Below are positions 1 through 6,189 of a stretch of DNA of 6,762 bases, in pieces. The stretch is taken from the NCBI GenBank assembly GCA_022866195.1, contig JALHUF010000395.1:1-6762 (forward strand). Reading direction: 5' to 3'. Origin of the DNA: Terriglobia bacterium (GTDB taxonomy: Bacteria; Acidobacteriota; Terriglobia; UBA7540). The notes beneath the pieces are model-generated. The model was given only the letters and a program-made list of their open reading frames with translations. It made no database searches and was not told the DNA's origin. The translations under genes were made by a program, and so were the position numbers. The stretch's first letter is position 1, and the number at the start of each line of letters is the position of its first letter.

Positions 1-516
1 CTTACCTCCGAAGTGGGTGTACACCCGAATCCGTTCGCGTACCGGGCCGCCCAGCAATTTCCAGATAGGCTCACCGAGGAGCTTGCCCTTGATGTCCCAC
101 AGGGCAATGTCGATCCCGCCCATCGCCGAATTGAGGACTGGCCCACCACGATAAAACGAGAGGCGATAAATAGCCTGCCCCAGATGCTCGATCATCGTCG
201 GGTCTTTGCCGACCAGGAAGTCACGCAGGTCTCGCAACGCGCCCATGACTGCTTCGGGTTTGTACTCGAGCGTGGCTTCGCCCAAGCCCGTCACGCCCGC
301 ATCGGTCACGACACGCACGAAGACATAGGGCGTGTGCGCCCCGGCGGAAACCGGCGTGATGACGAGGTCTTTGATCTTGACCTTGCCTTCCAGCGATTCG
401 AGCACCACCCCCGTGGGCGAGGCCGGCGTGTCGGGTCGGGGCCGCGCCAGCGAAGACAAAGGGACTCCCGCGCCGAGCGTGGCCAAGCCGGCCAGGAATT
501 GACGGCGTGATGGCAT
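1..516 (-). CDS. Tat-exported enolase-superfamily dehydratase, D-galactonate dehydratase-like (N-terminal 172 residues, runs off the window)
   Basis: Reading the minus strand from the ATG at 516 gives 172 open codons with no stop before the window edge. AGGAGG (522-527) lies 5 bases upstream and fixes the start. Residues 3-8 (SRRQFL) form a twin-arginine motif, followed by a hydrophobic stretch to about residue 25, so the enzyme is probably exported by Tat. Residues 45-150 resemble the N-terminal capping domain of the mandelate racemase/muconate lactonizing group. FYRGGPV (121-127), GGIDIALWDIKGK (133-145) and LLGGPVRERIRVY (154-166) closely match the D-galactonate dehydratase (DgoD) style. 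Family members abstract a proton alpha to a carboxylate using Mg2+; the metal ligands and catalytic residues of the barrel lie outside the window, so the substrate is unproven. It is divergent from the FG-GAP gene. An export signal is unusual for the classical cytosolic sugar-acid dehydratases. The superfamily is confident; galactonate specificity is a guess. Confidence 0.88.
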   Translation of the reverse strand, partial: MPSRRQFLAGLATLGAGVPLSSLARPRPDTPASPTGVVLESLEGKVKIKDLVITPVSAGAHTPYVFVRVVTDAGVTGLGEATLEYKPEAVMGALRDLRDFLVGKDPTMIEHLGQAIYRLSFYRGGPVLNSAMGGIDIALWDIKGKLLGEPIWKLLGGPVRERIRVYTHFGGK

Positions 517-521
517 GGAGG

Positions 522-527
522 CCTCCT
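522..527 (-). promoter_or_regulatory. Shine-Dalgarno AGGAGG of the exported dehydratase
   Basis: The minus strand carries a perfect AGGAGG five bases before the ATG at 516. It sits inside the 10-base palindrome GGAGGCCTCC (517-526). Its first bases (CAGG, 525-528) can also pair with a CCTG at 542-545 in the leader, so the site could be partly occluded by RNA structure. Confidence 0.75.
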
Positions 528-533
528 GCGGGC

Positions 534-588
534 AACCTTGTCAGGTTCGGTTCCTGTCTGCTGCGCTAACGCGGTCCCCGCTGCAGAC
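534..588 (-). promoter_or_regulatory. Hairpin-rich leader upstream of the dehydratase gene
   Basis: Three inverted repeats sit between the divergent genes, close upstream of the dehydratase Shine-Dalgarno. The first (556-588) has arms GTCTGC and GCAGAC, extended by three more pairs after a single T-T mismatch, with a 13-base loop. The second (542-556) has 4-base arms CAGG/CCTG and a 7-base loop. The third (534-547) has 5-base arms AACCT/AGGTT and a 4-base loop. The second and third overlap, so they cannot form together. If the dehydratase transcript starts upstream of 588, this would be its 5' leader. The pairing is read directly; a regulatory role is inference, and short inverted repeats are common in GC-rich DNA. 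Confidence 0.3.
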
Positions 589-634
589 GGCGCGGGGCGG
601 TGCCAAGTCTAATCCCACCGCACACGCGACGCAA

Positions 635-664
635 TTGAGAATGAGGACCTGTTCAGGCTATAGT
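635..664 (+). promoter_or_regulatory. Sigma-70-like promoter for the FG-GAP gene
   Basis: TTGAGA (635-640, five of six matches to TTGACA) is followed after 18 bases by TATAGT (659-664, five of six matches to TATAAT). Transcription would start near 670-672. That leaves a leader of about 25 bases containing AAAGGAG (686-692) ahead of the TTG at 697. This agrees with the downstream start chosen for the coding region and argues against initiation at the GTG at 670, which would fall on the transcription start. Confidence 0.5.
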
Positions 665-696
665 GGAATGTGCGCTGGCAGAGGGAAAGGAGTGGA

Positions 697-2472
697 TTGA
701 AGCGGAAAGCGCCAATTGGTTGCCGGAACCACTCGAAGCAGAAAAGTTGGGTGGTTCATCTGTTGGCCGGGACCGCCATGGTCTTGGCCTGCGTGGCGTT
801 CGAGCACCTCGCCGCACAATCCAACACCCCGCCGCCCATCTCCATTCCCGTGCGCTTTGTCGATATCCGCCAGGCAGCGGGAATCACCTTTCAGCAGGAC
901 GCGACGGCGACGGAAGAAAAGAACTACATCGAGACTATGGGCACGGGCTTAGGTTGGATCGACTACGACCAGGATGGTTTGCTCGACCTCTACTTCGTGC
1001 AGGCGGCGGGCACCGAGTGGTACACGCCGCCGCAGCCTCTCCGCTCTGCCCTCTACCGCAATAATGGCGACGGCACGTTCACCGACGTCACGGACAAAGC
1101 CGGCGTGGGAGCCGCAGGGCTTTACGGCGAGGGCGTGGCTGTGGGCGACTACGACAACGACGGCTATCCCGACCTTTACGTGCTCGGCTATGGCCGGGCC
1201 ATCCTCTATCACAACAACGGCAACGGCACCTTCACCGACGTCACTGCCAAAGCGGGCGTCGGCGACGAAGGCTTCTGGTCAACGAGCGCCGGCTGGTTTG
1301 ACTACGACAAGGACGGCCATCTGGATCTCCTGGTATGCAACTACATCCAGTGGACGCCCAAGAACAACCTTTGGTGCGGCGAACGCCGCCAGGGATATCG
1401 CGCCTACTGCCACCCGGACAATTACCGCGGGCAGAGACTCAAGCTCTTCCACAGCAACGGCGATGGAACCTTCACCGATGTGAGCGACAAGTCCGGCATC
1501 GGTGCGCCGGAAGCCAAAGGCATGGGCGTGGTGCTGGCGGACTTGAATAACGATGGCTGGCCAGACATCTTCATTGCCAACGACACTTGGCCGAACTTCC
1601 TCTTCCTCAATAACCACGACGGGACGTTCCGCGACATGTCCTTCAGCTCCGGCGTGGCGGCGAGCGAAGACGGCAAATATGAGGCGGGAATGGGCACCGA
1701 TGCCGCCGATGTGGATGGCGACGGTTGGTTCGACATCTACGTGACCCACCTGGATTTCGAACTCAACCGCCTCTACCGCAACAACCACGACGAAACCTTT
1801 GACGACGTGACCTACTCCTCCGGCATCGGCAACAAGGCCATCTTTCTGAGCGGCGTGAGCATGAAGATGTTCGACTACGACAACGACGGCTGGAATGACA
1901 TCTATCAGGCCAACGGGGCCATGCTGGACAACATCCACATGTACCACAGCGAGGTGACCTACGCGGAACCCAAGCTGATGTTTCGCAATCTCGGCCAGGG
2001 CAAGTTCGAGAAAGTCTCGGAACTTCTAGGGCCGGACTTCATGCGGCCCACGGTGGGGCGCGGCTCGGCCATCGGCGATTTCGACAACGACGGCGACCTC
2101 GACATCGCTGTCCTCAACCGCGGCGACTATCCCCAGCTCCTGCGTAACGACGGCGGCAACGCCCACAACTGGCTGACGGTGAAACTGGTGGGCACCAAAT
2201 CCGCCCGCGACGGCACGGGAGCGCTGCTGAAGCTGGTCTCCGAAGGGTTCACGCAATACGAGCAGGCTAAAGGCGGCATGAGCTACATGTCGGCTCACGA
2301 CCAGCGCATCCACTTTGGCCTTGGCCAACGCAAAACCATCGACTCGCTGGAGATCACCTGGCTGAGCGGGGTGGTGGACAAGCTCTCCAACGTGCCCGTT
2401 AATCAGATTATTACCGTCAAGGAAGGGGTCGGGATTGTGCCCGGCTCGTTCCCGAGAATCGCGGGCAAGTAG
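697..2472 (+). CDS. Secreted FG-GAP/VCBS-repeat protein with C-terminal ASPIC/UnbV domain (CRTAC1 family)
   Basis: I start this 591-residue protein at TTG 697 because AAAGGAG (686-692) precedes it by 4 bases and the N-terminus becomes a clean signal peptide: basic residues 1-20, a hydrophobic core at about 20-35, and LAAQ near 38-41. An in-frame GTG at 670 has no ribosome site. VLAC ending at Cys32 also fits a loose lipobox, so a lipoprotein is possible. Seven Dx[DN]xDGxxD calcium loops lie at residues 89-97, 151-159, 202-210, 282-290, 338-346, 393-401 and 461-469, as in integrin-like beta-propellers. Residues about 491-576 match the ASPIC/UnbV domain of CRTAC1 homologues. The family is extracellular; its bacterial role is poorly defined, with binding of glycans or partner proteins the usual suggestion. 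The gene precedes the Tat-tagged oxidoreductase with a 108-base gap and may be co-transcribed with it. Confidence 0.9.
   Translation: MKRKAPIGCRNHSKQKSWVVHLLAGTAMVLACVAFEHLAAQSNTPPPISIPVRFVDIRQAAGITFQQDATATEEKNYIETMGTGLGWIDYDQDGLLDLYFVQAAGTEWYTPPQPLRSALYRNNGDGTFTDVTDKAGVGAAGLYGEGVAVGDYDNDGYPDLYVLGYGRAILYHNNGNGTFTDVTAKAGVGDEGFWSTSAGWFDYDKDGHLDLLVCNYIQWTPKNNLWCGERRQGYRAYCHPDNYRGQRLKLFHSNGDGTFTDVSDKSGIGAPEAKGMGVVLADLNNDGWPDIFIANDTWPNFLFLNNHDGTFRDMSFSSGVAASEDGKYEAGMGTDAADVDGDGWFDIYVTHLDFELNRLYRNNHDETFDDVTYSSGIGNKAIFLSGVSMKMFDYDNDGWNDIYQANGAMLDNIHMYHSEVTYAEPKLMFRNLGQGKFEKVSELLGPDFMRPTVGRGSAIGDFDNDGDLDIAVLNRGDYPQLLRNDGGNAHNWLTVKLVGTKSARDGTGALLKLVSEGFTQYEQAKGGMSYMSAHDQRIHFGLGQRKTIDSLEITWLSGVVDKLSNVPVNQIITVKEGVGIVPGSFPRIAGK
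1060..2037 (+). repeat. Six in-frame NNGDGTFTDV-type repeats within the FG-GAP gene
   Basis: A 17-residue unit of the form NNGDGTFTDVTxKxGVG recurs at 1060-1110, 1213-1263, 1453-1503, 1609-1659, 1780-1830 and 1987-2037. The first three copies are nearly identical in protein and similar in DNA; the later ones are diverged. They alternate with the seven calcium loops, as expected for successive propeller blades. The spacing is irregular (51 to 80 residues), so this is an old protein repeat and not a recent tandem DNA expansion. Confidence 0.8.
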
Positions 2473-2580
2473 CGCGGGCCCGGACTTCGGGGGCAGGCCA
2501 TTTCGACATGGCAGAAGGAAGCCGGCGCAGAGTCAAGAAGCAAGCTTTGCGCTCAGCAGTTATCAATGAGGAGGAACCTG

Positions 2581-3927
2581 ATGAGTGAAGCAAATTCACC
2601 CGCAAAGAAAATCGACCGAAGATCATTCTTGAACCAGAGCGCGAAAATCGCGGCCGGGACCGCTCTGGGGACTGCGGCTCTGTCCTATGGCCGTATCCTG
2701 GGGGCGAACGACCGCATCTCGCTCGGCATCATCGGCAGTGGGCGCCGCGGACAGGGACTCTGCAATCTTGCCTCGCGGCTGAAAGACAAGGCTAACGTCG
2801 AACTGACCGCCGTCTGCGAGCTTTGGAGCGTCTATCGCGAGAAGGCGACTGCGCAAAACGCCCGCTATTACGGCCGGCCGCCCCGGTCGTTCAAATACAT
2901 GGAAGATCTGCTGGCCCTCAAGGATGTGGACGCCGTTTTCATCGCCACGCCCGAGCACTCGCACTCGCCCGTCTTGAAAGTGGTGGCGGAGGCCGGCAAA
3001 GACGCCTACGTCGAGAAGCCCATGGGGAACGTCCTAGAAGAGGTGAAAGCGGCCCGGGACGCGGTGCTTTCCCGGAACTTGATTGTCCAGGTCGGCACGC
3101 AGCATCGCAGCGAGCCCTACCAGCTTGCGGCGCGGGACTACGTAAGGACGGGCGCGCTCGGCGACGTCAGTAAGGTGGAAATCGTCTGGAACTATCACGG
3201 CCCGCGTTGGCGGGGCGACCGGCCAGGGATCATCAATCAACTGCGCGAGGAGGATACCGACTGGCGCAAGTGGCTAATGACCAAGCCCTATCGGCCCTTC
3301 GATCCCCAACTCTATTGCGAGTTCCGTCTCTACAAGGACTTCTCGGCGGGCATCGCCGACCAGTGGCTGAGCCACGGCATTGACTCGGTCCACTACTTCC
3401 TGGACGAGACCTGCCCGCGGTCAGTGGTGGCCCACGGCGGCGTCTTCGCCTGGCACGATGGGCGCGAGAACCCGGACACCTTCCAGGCGCTGCTGGATTA
3501 CCCGAAGGGCTATCTGGTGAGCTTCGCCACCAGCTTCGTAAACGATTCCGAGAGCTTCAGCCGCATCATGGGCAAGAAGCAGACCTTGGTGAACATCGGC
3601 GGCGAGGGCAGCCCGCGCTGGAAGTGGGTCGAGGAGAAAGGCGTTCACGAGGACGATCCCAGTATCTACGAGAGGCGCGCCTGGAAGTACATCACCCTGC
3701 CGGGTGACGACAAGATTCCACCCACGGGCATCGGCGACGACGACCTGTCGCACATGACGAACTGGTTCGAGTGCCTGCGCAGCCGCCAGCAACCGCGCGC
3801 GACGGTCGAGCACGGCTTCCGCCATTCGGTGGCGTGCATCATGGCGGCGCGCGCCTACTGGGAAGGCAAGCGGCTGTGCTGGGACCCGAAGACGGAAGCA
3901 ATCCTGGATCACCCGCCCGCCGCGTAG
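2581..3927 (+). CDS. Tat-exported Gfo/Idh/MocA-family oxidoreductase
   Basis: The start at 2581 is set by AGGAGG (2569-2574), 6 bases upstream; an in-frame ATG at 2566 lies ahead of that site and lacks its own. The 448-residue protein begins with a Tat signal: DRRSFLN at residues 12-18 and a hydrophobic stretch to about 36. The Rossmann NAD(P)-binding loop GIIGSGRRGQG is at 49-59 (G52, G54, G57). The family's EKP motif, with the conserved catalytic lysine K146, is at 145-147. SHGIDSVHYF (264-273) supplies the usual active-site Asp/His region. Family members oxidise or reduce sugars, inositols and derivatives, or act as glycosidases with bound NAD; Tat export of a folded cofactor-loaded enzyme is typical for periplasmic members. 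The exact substrate cannot be read. The 108-base gap before it holds only weak hairpins (for example 2497-2512) and no T-run, so read-through from the FG-GAP gene is plausible. Confidence 0.92.
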   Translation: MSEANSPAKKIDRRSFLNQSAKIAAGTALGTAALSYGRILGANDRISLGIIGSGRRGQGLCNLASRLKDKANVELTAVCELWSVYREKATAQNARYYGRPPRSFKYMEDLLALKDVDAVFIATPEHSHSPVLKVVAEAGKDAYVEKPMGNVLEEVKAARDAVLSRNLIVQVGTQHRSEPYQLAARDYVRTGALGDVSKVEIVWNYHGPRWRGDRPGIINQLREEDTDWRKWLMTKPYRPFDPQLYCEFRLYKDFSAGIADQWLSHGIDSVHYFLDETCPRSVVAHGGVFAWHDGRENPDTFQALLDYPKGYLVSFATSFVNDSESFSRIMGKKQTLVNIGGEGSPRWKWVEEKGVHEDDPSIYERRAWKYITLPGDDKIPPTGIGDDDLSHMTNWFECLRSRQQPRATVEHGFRHSVACIMAARAYWEGKRLCWDPKTEAILDHPPAA

Positions 3928-3988
3928 AAGCAGCGGTAGGTACGGTGTGGACGACAGTTGCTTCCCAGTGCCTGCGCCCTGCTTAATC

Positions 3989-4011
3989 GTCTGCCGCCCG
4001 CTGGCGCAGAC
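3989..4011. other. Inverted repeat in the convergent gap, possible bidirectional terminator stem
   Basis: GTCTGC (3989-3994) pairs perfectly with GCAGAC (4006-4011). After a one-base bulge, GCC/GGC add three pairs around a 4-base CGCT loop. It lies between the convergent ends of the oxidoreductase (3927) and the CxxC protein (4035), where a shared terminator would be expected. No T-run follows on either strand, so it is not a standard intrinsic terminator. Confidence 0.3.
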
Positions 4012-4034
4012 TGCTGCTATCGCGCTGAGGATTC

Positions 4035-4190
4035 TCATCCAATCCCCAGCTCATCGACTTTCTCGAGCGGCGTGCCGCACTGGCGGCAGATGACAGCGGC
4101 GCAGTCGCCGCAGACCAGAGGGTTGTCGACTTCCTGCCGACACTCGGGGCAGTAGAGAGTTCCGTGCTCGTCACCTTCCTCTTTTGGCAT
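4035..4190 (-). CDS. Small zinc-ribbon-like protein with three CxxC pairs (51 residues)
   Basis: The ATG at 4190 follows AAGGTGG with a 4-base gap; an in-frame TTG at 4244 is possible but adds a tail rich in Arg and Ala with no clear site. The protein has CPEC at 14-17, CGDC at 27-30 and CRQC at 35-38. Two pairs could make one four-cysteine zinc site, leaving one pair over, so it may bind one zinc with a spare pair or use a partner or dimer for a second site. It has an acidic N-terminus and ends with an EKVDELGIG tail. There is no signal peptide or membrane segment, so it should be cytoplasmic. It begins 56 bases after the hydrolase stop on the same strand and is probably in its operon. I recognise no named family; metal binding is inference from the cysteines. 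It is too compact and motif-rich to be a chance reading frame. Confidence 0.78.
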   Translation of the reverse strand: MPKEEGDEHGTLYCPECRQEVDNPLVCGDCAAVICRQCGTPLEKVDELGIG

Positions 4191-4246
4191 CGCTCCACCT
4201 TCGTCGCGCAAGCAGAATCTACCGCAGCGCGCGTGCGTGGCCAAGG

Positions 4247-4894
4247 CTATTCTGCGCGCGGCGGCGCTGCAACTTCCTGGAGGAAGCAGCGGACGGCGGT
4301 CTGGACTGGATTGAGCTTGCCGGCAAAGAAATGGTCTGCACCCTCGACCCAGTGGAGGCGTTTGGGCTGGGCGAGGGAGGCAAAAAGTGTTTCAACTTGC
4401 CCGCGCGTCCCGAAAATGTCTTCCGTTCCTTGGACGATTAGCTTGGGCTTGGTGACGCCGCGAAGGAAACCTAGATCGGCGGACGCCGCGGGGACACCGA
4501 GCCCCATCAGGGCGCGCACGCGCCGGTCGGCTGTACCCACGGCCAGCGCAACCACTGCCCCGAAAGAGAATCCCAGCATGCAGACGGGGACTTCCGGGAA
4601 GCGTGTCGAAAGAAGGTCCAGGGCCGCGCGGACGTTTTCCCGTTCGCCCACGCCGTGCGCGAATTCGCCCGCGCTCTTGCCGATCCCGCGGAAATTGAAC
4701 CGCAGCACTGGAAGGCCCGCCTGCATGGCAGCTTTGGCGGCGCGATGGACTACCTTGTTGTGCATCGTGCCGCCGTAGAGCGGGTGGGGATGGCAGACGA
4801 TGGTCACGGCCCGCGGGCGTGTCCTGGGCTCGAACTCCAGCAGAGCTTCGAGCTTGCCCTCCGGGCCGGGAATGAAGATTCGTTCGGCTTTCGT
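4247..4894 (-). CDS. Alpha/beta hydrolase, COG2945-type (probable ACG start)
   Basis: Numbered from the ACG at 4894, the protein is 215 residues, the usual size of COG2945 hydrolases. It starts near the family's IPGPEGKLEALLEF strand (residues 8-21). HPHPLYGGTMHNK (35-47) forms the oxyanion-side loop and FNFRGIGKS (66-74) is the conserved strand. GFSFG (108-112) carries the nucleophile Ser110; the likely acid is Asp159 in GTEDIFG, and the base is His188 in GADHFF. It lacks a signal peptide and should be a cytosolic esterase- or peptidase-like enzyme of unknown substrate. No in-frame ATG, GTG or TTG exists between 4894 and a GTG at 5122, which is inside the divergent phosphofructokinase gene. 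AGGAGG (4899-4904) sits 4 bases before the ACG, strongly marking it as the start. A later GTG (V30) would delete the first strand. The ACG could be genuine or a one-base error for ATG. Confidence 0.85.
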   Translation of the reverse strand, partial: TKAERIFIPGPEGKLEALLEFEPRTRPRAVTIVCHPHPLYGGTMHNKVVHRAAKAAMQAGLPVLRFNFRGIGKSAGEFAHGVGERENVRAALDLLSTRFPEVPVCMLGFSFGAVVALAVGTADRRVRALMGLGVPAASADLGFLRGVTKPKLIVQGTEDIFGTRGQVETLFASLAQPKRLHWVEGADHFFAGKLNPVQTAVRCFLQEVAAPPRAE

Positions 4895-4898
4895 GCAG

Positions 4899-4904
4899 CC
4901 TCCT
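4899..4904 (-). promoter_or_regulatory. Shine-Dalgarno AGGAGG deciding the ACG start of the hydrolase
   Basis: The minus strand reads AAGAGGAGG across 4899-4907, ending 4 bases before ACG 4892-4894. No ATG, GTG or TTG in the hydrolase frame lies within reach, so this site is the main reason for placing the start at the ACG. Confidence 0.65.
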
Positions 4905-5036
4905 CTTGCGCCCTGGCTACCGACCTCTGTCGGGCACGGCGCAGGAGCAAATAGTGTAAAATGGCGGTCAAGCTTTTGGTTTTTTCTTTGGATTCCACGC
5001 TGGCCGTGGTAGCTCGGCAGAAGAGAGGGGCCACCG

Positions 5037-6131
5037 ATGAGTACACTCGGGACAATTGGACTGGTCAACGGGGGAGGTGATGCTCCCGGCCTGAATGCGG
5101 TCACCCGCGCCGTGGTCCGCACGACGTACTATCAGTATGGGGGAAAAGTCCTCGGCAGTTTCGACGGCTTCGATGGGTTCCTCTGGCCCGAGAAGAGCAA
5201 GGAGCTCACGCCCCGCGACGTCCGCGGCATTCTTCCCCGCGGCGGAACCATCTTGGGCACTTCCAGCCGCGGGAATCCTTTCCGCTACAAGGTGCTGGAA
5301 GATGGCCAGTTGGTCGAACACGACTACTCCCAGCTGGCCATCGACAATATGAAGAAAATGGGGGTCGAAGCCCTGGTGGTAGTGGGCGGCGACGGCACGC
5401 AGAGAATCGCCCTGGATTTACATCGGCGGGGCGTGGCCTTGGTCGGCGTGCCCAAGACGATTGACAATGACCTTTCCGCCACCGACGTGACCTTTGGGTT
5501 TGACACCGCCCTGCATACCGTCACCGACGCCATCGACAAGCTGCACACCACCGGGGAAAGCCACGGGCGCGTGATGATCCTGGAGGTGATGGGGCGCGAC
5601 GCGGGGTGGATTGCCCTCCACGGAGGCGTGGCGGGCGGTGCCGAGATTATTCTGATTCCCGAAATTCCCTTCCGCATCGAACAGATTCTGGCCAGGATTG
5701 TGGCTCGCAAGGCCGCGGGACATCGCTTCAGCGTCGTGGTGGTGGCTGAAGGTTGCAGCGTGCAAGACGACGACCCCTTCTGGCTCGCCCACAAAGCTTC
5801 CCCGCAATTCATCGAGAAAAAGAGCATTGGCAACCTACTGGGCGCGCTGATTCCCCTGGCAGGAAACCACGAGGTGCGCGTCACGGTGCTCGGCCATCTG
5901 CAGCGGGGCGGCTCGCCCAGCCCCTTCGACCGCCTGCTGGGGACGCGCCTGGGCGTCGCGGCCGTGGACCTGGTGGCGCAGAAACAATTCGGGAGGATGG
6001 TGTGCCTCAAGGGCGACACGATCTCGAGCTGCACGCTGGAGGAGGCGGTCGGGCGCATGAAGATCGTCCCCGCGGATTGCGACACCGTCCGGGCAGCGCG
6101 GGCCATCGGGATTTCTTTTGGGGCGGACTGA
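5037..6131 (+). CDS. 6-phosphofructokinase (PFK-A superfamily, ATP/PPi type ambiguous)
   Basis: The ATG at 5037 follows GAGGGG (5025-5030) by 6 bases and gives 364 residues, a usual length for this group. The enzyme phosphorylates fructose 6-phosphate to the 1,6-bisphosphate in glycolysis. Motifs in order: GGGDAPGLN (12-20) and GGDGT (117-121) in the phosphoryl-donor site; PKTIDND (139-145) with the catalytic Asp of TIDND; MGRDAGWIA (185-193); PE (208-209); and LGHLQRGGSP (285-294) with DR (298-299) for substrate binding. The fourth residue of GGDGT is Gly, as in ATP-dependent enzymes, whereas PPi enzymes have Asp. The Lys in PKTIDND is typical of PPi and mixed-substrate clades, where classical ATP enzymes such as E. 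coli PfkA have Gly. I infer ATP use in a mixed clade, not certain. It is divergent from the hydrolase across 142 bases and upstream of the SH3b gene. Confidence 0.95.
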   Translation: MSTLGTIGLVNGGGDAPGLNAVTRAVVRTTYYQYGGKVLGSFDGFDGFLWPEKSKELTPRDVRGILPRGGTILGTSSRGNPFRYKVLEDGQLVEHDYSQLAIDNMKKMGVEALVVVGGDGTQRIALDLHRRGVALVGVPKTIDNDLSATDVTFGFDTALHTVTDAIDKLHTTGESHGRVMILEVMGRDAGWIALHGGVAGGAEIILIPEIPFRIEQILARIVARKAAGHRFSVVVVAEGCSVQDDDPFWLAHKASPQFIEKKSIGNLLGALIPLAGNHEVRVTVLGHLQRGGSPSPFDRLLGTRLGVAAVDLVAQKQFGRMVCLKGDTISSCTLEEAVGRMKIVPADCDTVRAARAIGISFGAD

Positions 6132-6189
6132 TGCTGAGAAGCACGGGGAACTTCCCGTTGAGACAGGGTGCGCGCTAAGGTCAGATTTT

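Noticed and set aside
13..510. 165-codon plus-strand frame across the dehydratase
   Set aside because: The minus-strand frame there encodes clear enolase-superfamily motifs with a perfect ribosome site; the plus-strand product is Arg-rich and motif-free.
540..558. T-arm-like hairpin (CAGG, TTCGGTT loop, CCTG) suggesting a tRNA
   Set aside because: The loop lacks the conserved A, and no acceptor stem, D-arm or anticodon arm can be built around it.
528..560. TPP-riboswitch-like string (GAACCTGAC...GGTTGCCCGC) on the minus strand
   Set aside because: The CTGAGA element and the TAAT of the 3' half are missing, and there is no matching closing stem, so the resemblance is superficial.
1279..1947. 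222-codon open frame on the minus strand inside the FG-GAP gene
   Set aside because: It is antisense to the calcium-loop repeats; its Val/Ile/His-rich runs are the mirror of Asp-rich codons, and no ribosome site or domain is seen.
3421..4038. 205-codon minus-strand frame over the oxidoreductase C-terminus
   Set aside because: It has no recognisable domain and is explained by third-position GC bias opposite a well-supported gene.
4951..4979. AT-rich stretch (TGTAAAAT plus, TTGACC minus) as a divergent promoter for the kinase and hydrolase
   Set aside because: No -35/-10 pair with 15-19 base spacing could be built on either strand, although a promoter must lie somewhere in this gap.
5324..6106. 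260-codon minus-strand frame over phosphofructokinase
   Set aside because: It is the antisense of a fully motif-supported kinase, with a Ser/Arg/Pro-rich low-information sequence.
6143..6158. ACGGG/CCCGT hairpin after phosphofructokinase as a terminator
   Set aside because: It has only five pairs, no T-run follows directly, and the SH3b gene starts soon after, so termination is not supported.
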